Assembly: GCF_003339865.1 (NCBI RefSeq)
Contig: NZ_QPKV01000004.1
Span: forward strand, 1-64,000
DNA length: 64,000 nucleotides
Origin: Pedobacter chinensis
GTDB lineage: Bacteria > Bacteroidota > Bacteroidia > Sphingobacteriales > Sphingobacteriaceae
Reading direction: 5' to 3'
The notes beneath the pieces are model-generated. The model did no database searches, was not told the DNA's origin, and saw only the letters and a program-made list of their open reading frames with translations. This document shows positions 17,937-27,110 of the stretch, piece after piece; the first letter of the stretch is position 1, and each line of letters starts with the position of its first letter. Position numbers and translations under genes: made by a program.

Positions 17937-18602
17937 TTAAGCTTCTTTTTTTTCTCGTTCGTTCTTAGCGGTTAGTCGTTCAAAATACCTGCACATATAG
18001 GTGATTTCACAAACATCACATTTTGGGTTTCTGGCCAAACAAACATATCTTCCGTGCAGTATCAACCAGTGATGTGCAATATGAATGTCGTGCTCCGGCA
18101 AGTTTTTTACTAAATCTTTTTCTACAGCTAAAGGTGTTTTTCTATTAGTCAATCCTAAACGGTTGGCTACACGAAACACATGAGTGTCTACCGCCATTGC
18201 AGGGGCATTGTAAATCACCGAAGCAATAACGTTTGCAGTTTTACGACCAACGCCTGGCATTTTTTGCAGGTCATCAATATCTGAAGGAACAACATCATGA
18301 AACTCATTTAATAAAATATTCGCCATACCCACTAAATGTTTAGCTTTATTATTGGGGTAGCTAATGCTGCGGATATAATCGAAAACCACATCAGGCGTAG
18401 CTTCTGCCAATGCTTTGGCATTAGGAAAACGTTGAAAAAGTGCAGGTGTAACCATGTTAACCCTTTTATCGGTGCATTGGGCCGAAAGAATTACGGCAAC
18501 CAAAAGCTGGTAAGGATTATTGTAATGTAATTCCGTTTCAGCATTGGGTTGTTTTGCTGAAAAGTGTTCTACAAAAAGTTTATAACGTTCTTTTTTAAGC
18601 AT
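17937..18602 (-). CDS. nth: Endonuclease III
   Basis: About 221 residues from MLKKERYKLF (a possible start two codons earlier gives 223). DNA glycosylase/AP lyase for oxidised pyrimidines. The helix-hairpin-helix is LQKMPGVGRKTANVI with the catalytic lysine, the catalytic aspartate is in VDTHVFRVANRLGL, and the C-terminal 4Fe-4S cluster follows C-x6-C-x2-C-x5-C in CLARNPKCDVCEITYMC. All catalytic and cluster residues are present. Lies alone downstream of a 438-bp non-coding region. Confidence 0.96.
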   Translation of the reverse strand: MLKKERYKLFVEHFSAKQPNAETELHYNNPYQLLVAVILSAQCTDKRVNMVTPALFQRFPNAKALAEATPDVVFDYIRSISYPNNKAKHLVGMANILLNEFHDVVPSDIDDLQKMPGVGRKTANVIASVIYNAPAMAVDTHVFRVANRLGLTNRKTPLAVEKDLVKNLPEHDIHIAHHWLILHGRYVCLARNPKCDVCEITYMCRYFERLTAKNEREKKEA

Positions 18603-18608
18603 GGGCAA

Positions 18609-19046
18609 ATATAACTAGATTATAACCTGCGATTTCAAATGTTATCAAAATTATTGATTCAATAATTTGTTTTATCGGTAGGGCCTTTAATCTTTCTGGC
18701 CAGGAAGATTAACTTTTTTATTCAATGATTAACAAAAGGTTCCTTTATCTGATCAAAAGCAATAAAATAGATAGTAAGGCATTTTAAGTCTTTTTATATA
18801 CTATATTTCAGGTAGGCCGATTGAAGGCATCTTCTATACCTGTCAAATGTGAGTTTGCAGAAAATCAGGAGTTAATCCACATTTTAGCGCTAAAACGTGG
18901 ACTATATGTGGACTCAATATGGATTTGAGGTTAATAAATCTGACTAAGGGAAGGATTTATAAGCTGTAATTAATGGCTTATAATGAATGTTGTACAAAAA
19001 ATTTATACCCATCTTTTTTAAGTATGGTTTGCATTAGCAAATCCCT
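18609..19046. other. 438-bp non-coding stretch with two palindromes
   Basis: No convincing reading frame on either strand. It holds AAATTATTG-ATT-CAATAATTT at 18648-18668, a perfect 9-bp inverted repeat about 45 bp upstream of nth, and a 24-bp near-perfect palindrome at 18877-18900. The rest is featureless AT-rich sequence. Confidence 0.6.
18877..18900. promoter_or_regulatory. 24-bp palindrome, possible operator
   Basis: CCACATTTTAGC is followed directly by GCTAAAACGTGG. The halves are complementary at 11 of 12 positions with no spacer. TGTGGACT motifs repeat just to the right. Role unknown. Confidence 0.45.
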
Positions 19047-20234
19047 TTAATGTAGCACTGCATATTTTTCCTTCGCAGCCTGAATTTCTTTTGCTGCATT
19101 GCCCTTGATTAGCCAAATCGCGAAAAATGCACCAACCAAAGCCATGGCTGCCCCTACATATGCAGGAGAGGTATAGTCAAAGCCATAAACCAATGGAAGC
19201 CCACCAAAGAAAGCACCTAAGGCATTCCCGATGTTAAAACTTGCCTGGCTTGCGGATGCTGCCAGCATCTCTGAACCTTTTGCCGATTGAATCATTAACA
19301 TCTGGATTGGAGCAGCCAACGAAAAAGAAACGGCGCCTGTTATAAAGGTCATGATCAGGGCCAGTGGCTGACTAAAAGAAACAAAATGGACAATAGTTAA
19401 GGTAACCACCATTGTTAGCAGTAGTGCAGCAGAAGCTTTTGCAGGAGAAAATTTATCAGCCAGCAATCCTCCGATGTAATTCCCTACCATCATTCCGAAA
19501 CCGGCAAGCATCAAAATATACGTCACGGCATCTGAAGAAAAACCCGCTACTTCTGTCATTAATGGAGCGATATAACTATACCAGGTAAATAAACCACCAG
19601 TACCTATTGAGATCATAAAAATGATAATCCACGCATCTCTTTTTTTGAAGAAACTAAGCTCAGATTTCAGATCACGGTTTTTAGCTGCGGCTAAAGCTGG
19701 AAGCCAAAACTTTAAGCTTAACAGCGTAACAAGCCCTACAAATACCACTACCGCAAAAGATATTCGCCATGAAAAATGATGACCTATGAAAGTGCCCAGC
19801 GGAACACCCAGTATATTGGCAATGGTTAAACCCATAAACATTAAAGATACCGCCTGGGCTGCTTTGCCTTTCTCTGCAATGCGGCTGGCCACTACTGAAC
19901 CTACACCGAAAAATGCACCATGGGGTAAACCAGAAAGTAATCTGGCTATAAATAAGGTATTGAAGGTAGGAGCGAAGGCAGAAAAAGCATTAAATGCTGT
20001 AAACATGACCATGAGTGCAATTAATATCTTTTTTGGTGGATATTTGCCCGCAATCATAATCAAAAGAGGTGCACCAATTACTACACCCAAAGCATAGGCT
20101 GAAATAAGATGCCCCGCTTGAGGGATGGTCACTGCTAAATCTTTTGCAATATCCGGAAGCAGGCCCATCATAACAAATTCTGTTATTCCAATGCCTAATC
20201 CGCCTAAAGTAAGTGGGAGTAAGTGCTTATTCAT
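19047..20234 (-). CDS. MFS efflux transporter (DHA1/AraJ type)
   Basis: 395 residues with 12 predicted helices. The N-terminal half carries the drug/H+ antiporter pattern (GLGIGITEFVMMGLLPDIA, then G-H-L-I-S-A-Y-A-L-G-V-V-I-G-A-P) and the loop between helices 2 and 3 is the GKYPPKKIL variant of motif A. It most resembles AraJ/Cmr-type exporters. Substrate cannot be told from sequence. A short inverted repeat between the promoter and ATG suggests local repression, but no regulator gene is adjacent. Confidence 0.85.
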   Translation of the reverse strand: MNKHLLPLTLGGLGIGITEFVMMGLLPDIAKDLAVTIPQAGHLISAYALGVVIGAPLLIMIAGKYPPKKILIALMVMFTAFNAFSAFAPTFNTLFIARLLSGLPHGAFFGVGSVVASRIAEKGKAAQAVSLMFMGLTIANILGVPLGTFIGHHFSWRISFAVVVFVGLVTLLSLKFWLPALAAAKNRDLKSELSFFKKRDAWIIIFMISIGTGGLFTWYSYIAPLMTEVAGFSSDAVTYILMLAGFGMMVGNYIGGLLADKFSPAKASAALLLTMVVTLTIVHFVSFSQPLALIMTFITGAVSFSLAAPIQMLMIQSAKGSEMLAASASQASFNIGNALGAFFGGLPLVYGFDYTSPAYVGAAMALVGAFFAIWLIKGNAAKEIQAAKEKYAVLH

Positions 20235-20243
20235 GGTATACTT

Positions 20244-20272
20244 AGTGTTAAAGTTACACTATGTAAAGATAA
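20244..20272 (-). promoter_or_regulatory. Promoter and candidate operator of the MFS gene
   Basis: On the minus strand TATCTTTA (20272-20265) resembles the TAnnTTTG element. It is followed at once by TAGTGT-n7-ACACTA (20262-20244), a perfect 6-bp inverted repeat ending 10 bp before the ATG, where a repressor could block initiation. Confidence 0.45.
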
Positions 20273-20378
20273 GACTTTAAAAACTTAGGAAGTGTAAAAT
20301 TTAAGCCATTTAATTATAATGAATTGGGGAAGAAAACTACCAATGGCATTGTACCATTAATAGTTTTCCATAAAAAAA

Positions 20379-20397
20379 GCTGCCTCATTGAGGCAGC
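20379..20397 (-). terminator. Terminator after the sigma factor/66-aa unit
   Basis: GCTGCCTCA-A-TGAGGCAGC hairpin followed on the minus strand by seven T residues. It lies 20 bp after the 66-aa gene. Confidence 0.88.
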
Positions 20398-20416
20398 CTT
20401 TTGGCTCGTGTAAAAT

Positions 20417-20617
20417 TTACTTTGATCTGCTGTACGCTAAAATCTTGTTGATGGTTTCATCTTGTGGATTTTTAGCGAGTCCATCAAGCTTACTTTTGAT
20501 TTGTTCATAAAATAAGCTGATCTCTGTGTCAGATTCAATATCAGTTTTAGGCTGAAACATACTTTGGGTAGGTAAATTTACATTTGTTTTTGATGTAGAA
20601 GTTTTTGTCATAAGCAA
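20417..20617 (-). CDS. Small hypothetical protein downstream of the ECF sigma gene
   Basis: 66 residues, S/T/N/Q-rich at the start and helical at the end (FYEQIKSKLDGLAKNPQDETINKILAYS). No membrane segment, so it is not a classical anti-sigma factor. It follows the sigma gene by 82 bp on the same strand and ends at a clear terminator, so the two probably form a transcript. A later start, MTKTSTSK (third codon), is equally likely. Function unknown. Confidence 0.6.
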   Translation of the reverse strand: MLMTKTSTSKTNVNLPTQSMFQPKTDIESDTEISLFYEQIKSKLDGLAKNPQDETINKILAYSRSK

Positions 20618-20699
20618 CTGGATGTGATAAGTTTTATAAACTTAACGATAGTTCAGATGCTTTATTTCAGACGCTAAAACATTTTATGTAATTTTTTTA

Positions 20700-21284
20700 T
20701 TACCCTTTGTAGGTCATCTCCTTTGTTTTAAGCATTTTGCGCAAATTGCTTAGTGCATAACGCATCCTTCCGAGCGCAGTATTAATGCTTACATCGGTTA
20801 AATCGGCTATTTCTTTAAAACTAAGGTCGGCATAGTGGCGCATTAAAAGCACTTCTTTTTGCTCATCAGGCAATAAATGAATCATTGCCTTTAAATCTTT
20901 ATGAGTTTGTTCGCGAAGTATTTTTTCTTCTGCGCTTTCGTCATAAAAGTGTAGCATATTGAATACATCCATTCCATCAGAACTCGTAATTATTGGCGTT
21001 CTTTTTTCTTTTCTGAAATAATCAATAACTAAATTATGTGCAATACGCATTACCCAAGGTAAGAACTTGCCTTCCTCGTTATATCGCCCTGATCGCAATG
21101 TGTTAATTACTTTTATGAAAGCGTCTTGAAAAATATCTTCCGCCAGATATTGGTCTTTCACCAATAAGTAGATAGAAGTATAAATTTTACTTTTATGTCT
21201 TCTTAAAAGTTCCTGCAATCCATTCTCGTCCCCGGCAATGTATAACTTTACCAGGTCCTGATCATTATATGATTGTAAATTCAT
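20700..21284 (-). CDS. ECF-type RNA polymerase sigma factor
   Basis: 194 residues. Sigma2 region: YLAEDIFQDAFIKVINTL and then FLPWVMRIAHNLVIDYFRKEKR. Sigma4 region: LLPDEQKEVLLMRHYADLSFKEIADLTDVSINTALGRMRYAL with a typical helix-turn-helix. It directs RNA polymerase to alternative promoters. No anti-sigma gene with a membrane helix is adjacent, unlike most SusC/D-linked ECF factors, so control is probably by another route. Closely similar solitary ECF factors are common in Bacteroidota. Confidence 0.92.
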   Translation of the reverse strand: MNLQSYNDQDLVKLYIAGDENGLQELLRRHKSKIYTSIYLLVKDQYLAEDIFQDAFIKVINTLRSGRYNEEGKFLPWVMRIAHNLVIDYFRKEKRTPIITSSDGMDVFNMLHFYDESAEEKILREQTHKDLKAMIHLLPDEQKEVLLMRHYADLSFKEIADLTDVSINTALGRMRYALSNLRKMLKTKEMTYKG

Positions 21285-21478
21285 AGGTTTACCTACACTA
21301 AATCCCGTACTATTTGCTAAAAATTAATTTGTAGATGTTTTAATTTCTATAGCTTCTCTCCTATGTTTTTGAATGTTGTTAGTTTGGTTCTGAGCTTGTT
21401 AATATTCAAAGAAAGTTATTTTTTTATCAAAAAACAAAAAATAAAATGTTAAAAAATAAATTAACCGTCTCAGTACCC

Positions 21479-21486
21479 TATTTTTG
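21479..21486 (+). promoter_or_regulatory. TAnnTTTG promoter element for uvrA
   Basis: TATTTTTG, 59 bp before the uvrA ATG. No good -33 TTG at the expected spacing. Confidence 0.45.
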
Positions 21487-21545
21487 TATGTTTTTAAAAA
21501 CCCAACGTTTCCTAAATGGGTTATGTTTTAAATCCTTAATAATAC

Positions 21546-24359
21546 ATGAGCAAAAAAGAAGCCGAAAAAGATCCGCATAGAAATATTATTATAAAAGGTG
21601 CTCGTGTGCACAATTTAAAAAATATAGATGTTGCTATTCCAAAGAATAAATTAGTCGTGGTAACGGGTATGTCGGGTTCGGGGAAATCTTCTCTGGCATT
21701 TGATACTTTATATGCCGAAGGACAACGCCGCTATGTAGAAAGTTTATCATCTTATGCCCGCCAGTTTATGGGTAGAATGAATAAACCTGATGTAGATTAC
21801 ATTAAGGGCATTGCACCTGCAATTGCCATCGAACAAAAAGTTATCACTTCAAACCCGCGTTCTACAGTTGGTACTTCTACTGAAATTTACGATTATTTAA
21901 AATTACTTTTCTCCAGAATAGGAAAAACGATTTCTCCGGTTTCGGGTAAGGAAGTTAAAAAGGACTCTGTGAGTTCGGTGGTAGATTATGTGAATGCAAT
22001 GCCCGAAGATACTACAGTAACTATTTTCTGTCCGCTTTACCCGCATAATAATCGTACAATTAAAGAAGAATTAGCCATTTTGTTGCAAAAAGGATTTTTA
22101 AGGGTTCTGATTGAAAATAAAATTTTAAAAATTGAATCGGTTTTGGATGATGCTGATTTTAAAGATGCAGAACTGACAGACGATAAAACCGTTCAAATTC
22201 TGATTGATCGTATTGTAACCAATCATGAAGAGGAAACGTTAAGTCGGTTGGCAGATTCTGCCCAAACTGCATTTTTTGAAGGTAAAGGCGATTGCTATGT
22301 AGAAGCTGAAGGTAAAACCAGGCACTTTAGCGATCGTTTTGAACTGGACGGGATGAAGTTCGAAGAACCAACACCAAACTTTTTCTCTTTTAACAACCCT
22401 TATGGAGCCTGTAAGCGATGCGAAGGTTATGGGAATGTGATTGGTATTGATGAAGATTTGGTTATCCCTGATAAAAGCAAAAGTGTTTACGATAATGCCA
22501 TTGCACCCTGGAGAGGGGAGAAGATGAGTGTTTGGTTGCAAAATTTCATTAAGGCCTCTTCTAAATTCGATTTCCCGATTCATCGCCCTTATAGCCAGCT
22601 ATCAGAAAAAGAACAGCAATTACTTTGGACTGGCAACCAGTATTTCTCCGGTCTGGATGCTTTCTTTAAAGAGTTGGAAGAGCAAACCTATAAAATTCAA
22701 TATCGGGTAATGTTGTCCCGTTATCGCGGAAAAACCACCTGCCCTGAGTGTAAAGGATCACGTTTACGTAAAGATGCATCATATGTTAAAATTGCTGAGA
22801 AATCGATTATCGATGTGGTGTTAATGCCATTATCAAAAGCACTCGTCTTCTTTAATGAGTTGAAATTAAATGCTACTGATGCTAAAGTGGCCAAGCGTTT
22901 ACTGGCAGAGATTGATAACCGTTTTCTCTATTTAAATAATGTTGGTTTAGGTTATCTGACTTTAAACCGGCTATCAAATACTTTATCAGGCGGTGAATCA
23001 CAAAGAATTAATTTAGCTACCTCGTTAGGAAGTAGCCTGGTGGGGTCTATTTATGTATTGGATGAACCTAGTATTGGTTTGCATCCCCGTGATACCAACA
23101 AGTTGATTGAAGTTTTAATTTCATTAAGAAATGTGGGTAATACGGTGTTGGTGGTAGAGCATGAAGAAGAAATGATGCGTGCTGCCGATCATATTATTGA
23201 TATTGGCCCCGAAGCAGGAACGCATGGTGGAAACCTGGTTTTCAGTGGTAATTATGAGGAAATTCTGAAAGATAAGAAGAGTTTAACCGGCCGTTATCTT
23301 TCGGGAGAAGAAAAAATTGCCATTCCTGAGCAGCGCCGAAAATGGAAAGATCACATTTTAATTAAAGGTGCCCGTGAAAATAACCTCAAAAATGTTGACG
23401 TTAAATTTCCGCTAGGTGTGTTCACGGCAGTAAGTGGCGTTTCAGGTTCAGGAAAAACCAGTTTGGTTAAAAAGATTTTGTACCCTGCATTACAAAAAGC
23501 GATTGGAAACTATGCCGGCGAACAAACCGGTGCATACGATGGTATCTTCGGAAACTATGATTTGATCAGCGCTGTAGAAATGGTAGATCAAAACCCGATA
23601 GGTCGTTCAAGTCGCTCCAATCCGGTAACTTATGTAAAAGCCTGGGATGATATCCGTGCGCTGTTTTCTGGCCTGGCTTCGGCTAAGGCCGCAGGATTAA
23701 AACCGGCAGCATTTTCTTTTAACGTAGAAGGTGGTCGTTGCGATGTTTGCCAGGGTGAGGGAGAAGTTAAAATTGAGATGCAATTCATGGCAGATATTTA
23801 TCTTCCTTGCGAAGCTTGCGGTGGTAAGCGCTTTAAGCAGCAGGTTTTAGATGTGACCTATAAAGAAAAGAATGTTTCTGAAATTTTAGATATGACCATT
23901 GATGAAGCTGTCGGTTTCTTTAAAGATGAGCCAAAAATTCTTAACAAATTAAATCCATTAGTTGATGTAGGTTTAGGTTATGTGCATTTAGGACAATCAT
24001 CAAATACTTTATCGGGAGGAGAGGCTCAGCGTATAAAACTAGCTTCTTTCTTAATTAAAGGAAATAATGCCAGCAAAACTTTATTCATTTTCGATGAACC
24101 TACAACTGGTTTGCACTTTCACGATATCAAAAAATTATTAAAAGCACTTAATACATTAATTGAGCAGGGAAACACGATTTTGGTTATTGAACACAATATG
24201 GACATGATCAAATGCGCCGATTGGGTTATTGATATTGGTCCGGAAGGTGGTGATGGTGGCGGTCAGGTAGTTTTTGAAGGGGTGCCCGAAGATTTGGTAA
24301 AAGAGAAAAGTTCTTATACCGGAAAATATTTAGCATCGCATTTAAATTTAAATCCATAA
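21546..24359 (+). CDS. uvrA: Excinuclease ABC subunit A
   Basis: 937 residues. DNA damage sensor of nucleotide excision repair: a dimeric ABC-type ATPase that loads UvrB. Walker A sites are [13 protein letters not shown] near the N-terminus and [13 protein letters not shown] in the C-terminal half, with two LSGGE(S/A)QR signatures. Zinc module 2 ([10 protein letters not shown] ... [11 protein letters not shown]) is complete. In module 1 the first cysteine pair before [16 protein letters not shown] is absent ([14 protein letters not shown] is found instead), so this site cannot bind zinc in the E. coli manner. Otherwise full length. Confidence 0.95.
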   Translation: MSKKEAEKDPHRNIIIKGARVHNLKNIDVAIPKNKLVVVTGMSGSGKSSLAFDTLYAEGQRRYVESLSSYARQFMGRMNKPDVDYIKGIAPAIAIEQKVITSNPRSTVGTSTEIYDYLKLLFSRIGKTISPVSGKEVKKDSVSSVVDYVNAMPEDTTVTIFCPLYPHNNRTIKEELAILLQKGFLRVLIENKILKIESVLDDADFKDAELTDDKTVQILIDRIVTNHEEETLSRLADSAQTAFFEGKGDCYVEAEGKTRHFSDRFELDGMKFEEPTPNFFSFNNPYGACKRCEGYGNVIGIDEDLVIPDKSKSVYDNAIAPWRGEKMSVWLQNFIKASSKFDFPIHRPYSQLSEKEQQLLWTGNQYFSGLDAFFKELEEQTYKIQYRVMLSRYRGKTTCPECKGSRLRKDASYVKIAEKSIIDVVLMPLSKALVFFNELKLNATDAKVAKRLLAEIDNRFLYLNNVGLGYLTLNRLSNTLSGGESQRINLATSLGSSLVGSIYVLDEPSIGLHPRDTNKLIEVLISLRNVGNTVLVVEHEEEMMRAADHIIDIGPEAGTHGGNLVFSGNYEEILKDKKSLTGRYLSGEEKIAIPEQRRKWKDHILIKGARENNLKNVDVKFPLGVFTAVSGVSGSGKTSLVKKILYPALQKAIGNYAGEQTGAYDGIFGNYDLISAVEMVDQNPIGRSSRSNPVTYVKAWDDIRALFSGLASAKAAGLKPAAFSFNVEGGRCDVCQGEGEVKIEMQFMADIYLPCEACGGKRFKQQVLDVTYKEKNVSEILDMTIDEAVGFFKDEPKILNKLNPLVDVGLGYVHLGQSSNTLSGGEAQRIKLASFLIKGNNASKTLFIFDEPTTGLHFHDIKKLLKALNTLIEQGNTILVIEHNMDMIKCADWVIDIGPEGGDGGGQVVFEGVPEDLVKEKSSYTGKYLASHLNLNP

Positions 24360-24367
24360 TTTCGGCA

Positions 24368-25021
24368 ATGCTTTTTTTAACGTTTTTCATAGGCATTATA
24401 CTCAACGCCATGGGGTATATACCTCCAGGCAATATTAATCTTACGGTGGCGCAGCTCGCGATCAATAAAGGGATGCGCCAGGTTTGGTATTTCATTTTGT
24501 CTTTTTCGTGTGTAGAAGTTTTTTTTACCTTCGGTATGATGCGTTTCGCCCGTTGGGCAATGAGCGATATCAATCCCAATGAGGCCGTAAGCGAAGTAAA
24601 ATTAGGGACTTTGGTAGATTGCTTTATGATTCTCATGTTTATTACCATGGGAACAATCACCTGGGCAAACCGTAAAAAAGTACCTAAAACAAGTAATACG
24701 AAAGAAGATAAGCGTAGCGGAAGCGTGCTTTATGGATTGATATTAGGAGTGTTGAACCCTGTTCAAATCCCATTCTGGCTTTTTTTTGGTAATTATGTCA
24801 TCTTACATGAGTGGATTGAAACGGATTATCTCTCCCTTGTTATTTTCAGTCTGGGCTCTGGGTTTGGCTCTGCGTTGGCTTTATACCTATATGCCCATTT
24901 CGCCACCTTTATTCAGGAAAAATTTGCTTTGAGCAGCTTAATTATCAATAAATCAATCGCAATATTTTTATATGTTTTAGCGGCTTATCTAATCATAAAA
25001 CAATTGGTGATTTTATTGTAA
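24368..25021 (+). CDS. LysE/RhtB family amino-acid exporter
   Basis: 217 residues, six hydrophobic segments. The N-terminus FFIGIILNAMGYIPPGNINLTV carries the P-G-x-N/P pattern typical of LysE superfamily exporters. A second half, GSVLYGLILGVLNPVQIPFWLFFG, repeats the N-P motif. Substrate unknown. It starts 8 bp after the uvrA stop and is probably cotranscribed. Its 3' side faces the 114-bp tandem repeat array. Confidence 0.8.
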   Translation: MLFLTFFIGIILNAMGYIPPGNINLTVAQLAINKGMRQVWYFILSFSCVEVFFTFGMMRFARWAMSDINPNEAVSEVKLGTLVDCFMILMFITMGTITWANRKKVPKTSNTKEDKRSGSVLYGLILGVLNPVQIPFWLFFGNYVILHEWIETDYLSLVIFSLGSGFGSALALYLYAHFATFIQEKFALSSLIINKSIAIFLYVLAAYLIIKQLVILL

Positions 25022-25071
25022 AGTATAATTCAAAGCAAGCTATTTTGCTGCCGTAATCAATTGCAATATTT

Positions 25072-25124
25072 AGAAAGATTGCTTCACGCCAACGCAAAGC
25101 CTTTTCTTCAGTTCGCAATGACGA
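25072..25124. repeat. Dispersed REP-like repeat (single copy)
   Basis: On the minus strand the segment begins GTCATTGCGAACTGAAG and ends GAAGCAATCTTTC. This pattern resembles a dispersed intergenic repeat found in many bacterial genomes (GTCATTGCGA...GAAGCAATCT). Only one copy is seen here, next to the tandem array. Confidence 0.55.
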
Positions 25125-25134
25125 AAATCTCAAA

Positions 25135-26048
25135 CTGTCGAAGTCACGCGCTGCTCGTGGCCTTTAAGACTTCGCTAGTTTCCTGACTCAAGAAGTTTAG
25201 AGCGCAACGTGATAGTGGGAAATTTCGTTAGTCTGTACCTTTAAAAAACTGTCGAAGTCACGCGCTGCTCCTGGCCTTTAAGACTTCGCAAGTTTCCTGA
25301 CTCAAGAAGTTTAGAGCGCAACGTGATAGTGGGAAATTTCGTCAGTCTGTACCTTTAAAAAACTGTCGAAGTCACGCGCTGCTCCTGGCCTTTAAGACTT
25401 CGCAAGTTTCCTGACTTACGAAGTTTAGAGAGCAATGTGATAGTGGGAAACTTCGTCAGCCTGTTACCTTTAAAAACTGTCGAAGTCATGCGCTGCTCGT
25501 GGCCTTTAAGACTTCGCAAGTTTCCTGACTCACGAAGTTTAGAGCGCAATGTGATGGTGGGAAACTTCGTCAGCCTGTTACCTTTAAAAAACTGTCGAAG
25601 TCATGCGCTGCTCCTGGCCTTTAAGACTTCGCAAGTTTCCTGACTCACGAAGTTTAGAGAGCAATGTGATGGTGGGAAACTTCGTCAGTCTGTACCTTTA
25701 AAAAACTGTCGAAGTCATGCGCTGCTCCTGGCCTTTAAGACTTCGCTAGTTTCCTGACTCACGAAGTTTAGAGCGCAATGTGATGGCGGGAAACTTCGTC
25801 AGCCTGTTACCTTTAAAAAACTGTCGAAGTCATACGCTGCTCCTGGCCTTTAAGATTTCGCAAGTTTCCTGACTCAAGAAGTTTAGAGCGCAACGTGATG
25901 GTGGGAAACTTCGTCAGTCTGTTATTTCAAAAAACTGTCGAAGTCATGCGCTGCTCCTGGCCTTTAAGACTTCGCAAGTTTCCTGACTCACGAAGTTTAG
26001 GGCGCAATGTGATAGTGGGAAACTTCGTCAGTCTGTTATTTCAAATAA
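25135..26048. repeat. Eight tandem ~114-bp repeats with internal dyads
   Basis: Units start at 25135, 25249, 25363, 25477, 25592, 25706, 25821 and 25935 (period 114-115). Each opens with CTGTCGAAGTCA. Inside each, CGAAGTC pairs with GACTTCG about 20 nt on, and CGAAGTTT pairs with AAACTTCG, extended by CTGA/TCAG. Several substitutions fall in the arms, such as CTCAAGAAG against CTCACGAAG and AAATTTCG against AAACTTCG. There are no spacers between units and no credible protein. The last unit ends next to the broken yhcG gene. Confidence 0.93.
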
Positions 26049-27063
26049 CTAATTCTCAATGATTTTGATAAGATCTTTTTCACTTGGTAAGACCGTAAGG
26101 TATTTACTTGCAAAAATTTGTTCATTGTTTTGAGGTAACGTGTATTTTACCACAGATTCGCTTTTATCCTGACAGAGAATGATACCAATGGTTTTGTTCT
26201 CATCTTCTAACTTTACCTCTCTATCGAAATAATTTACATACATCTGCATTTGACCAATATCTTGATGTTTCAATTCACCAATCTTCAAATCGACCAATAC
26301 AAAACACCTCAAAATGCGGTTATAGAAACTAAATCTATTTTGAAGTGTCGTTCTTCAAAGGTTATTCTTTTTTGGCGTGCTACAAAAGTAAAGCCATTGC
26401 CTAACTCTAATAAAAAATGCTCTAATTTATCTATTAGTTTTTGCTCTAAATCGCTTTCTGAATAAAAACTTTTTTCTGGTAAACCTAAAAATTCTAAAAT
26501 GCAGGGGTCTTTTATTAAATCTTTATTCTTTTCAATTATCTGTCCCTTTTGTCCAAACGATAGAACTTCTTCCTTATCTCTGCTTACTACAAGGCGTGTA
26601 TATAATGCAGAATCGTATTGACGTTGTAGTTCACGTAGGCTCCAATTATTTTTTATAGCCTCTATTTCGTAAAATTACGTTCATTTATATCAATTATCCT
26701 CATTAATTTAAGATAGTGTGACCATGTAAGTTTGAATTGTGCATACAGTGTCTGTTCTTTTACGAATTCGTCAGACACTGTCTGACGAATTGAATAAGTA
26801 AGGTAGAAAAACCTCATTTGTTTCAAATTCGTTTCAGAAAATCCTTTACCAAATTCAGTAACTAATCTTTTTGAAAGTTCTTTTAAAACTTGTTTACCAT
26901 ACTCTGATTTTTCTTTGCCCTTCTGTTCTTCTTCTACTATCATTTTGCCTATTTCAAAGTATGCCATCGCCATTGTATTGTTAATGGTTTGTGCTACACT
27001 CTGTTTGGCTTGGTTAAGCAAATCAATAACCTTGCTGTATAAATGTTGATTGTTAACTTCCAT
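26049..27063 (-). pseudogene. YhcG-type (DUF1016) PDDEXK nuclease, two frameshifts
   Basis: Three consecutive frames together give a full YhcG-type protein of about 338 residues. The DUF1016 N-terminal domain is LLNQAKQSVAQTINNTMAMAYFEIGK, the middle is WSLRELQRQYDSALYTRL, and the C-terminal nuclease part is HFKIDLV|...|CFVLVDLKIGELK with the D and E-x-K/L-K core. The frames join if one T is added to the T run at 26671-26674 and one to that at 26326-26328 (minus strand). Both lesions are single-base losses in homopolymers, so they are either real decay or assembly error. YhcG-type proteins often accompany restriction systems; none is near. Confidence 0.8.
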
Positions 27064-27095
27064 CTTAATACGGTCAAATTTCTTAATTAGATTGA

Positions 27096-27108
27096 GACTT
27101 CGTAAGTT
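27096..27108. repeat. Isolated fragment of the 114-bp repeat unit
   Basis: GACTTCGTAAGTT matches GACTTCGCAAGTT of the array unit at 12 of 13 positions. It lies on the other side of the yhcG pseudogene. Short, so it may be chance. Confidence 0.35.
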
Positions 27109-27110
27109 AT

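Noticed and set aside
25355-25643. Short open frames inside the 114-bp array on both strands
   Set aside because: They simply translate the repeat and change with every single-base difference; no start context or homology.
25135-26048. CRISPR array or integron attC array
   Set aside because: Units are about 114 bp and directly tandem, without unique spacers, cas genes, integrase or cassettes, so neither model fits.
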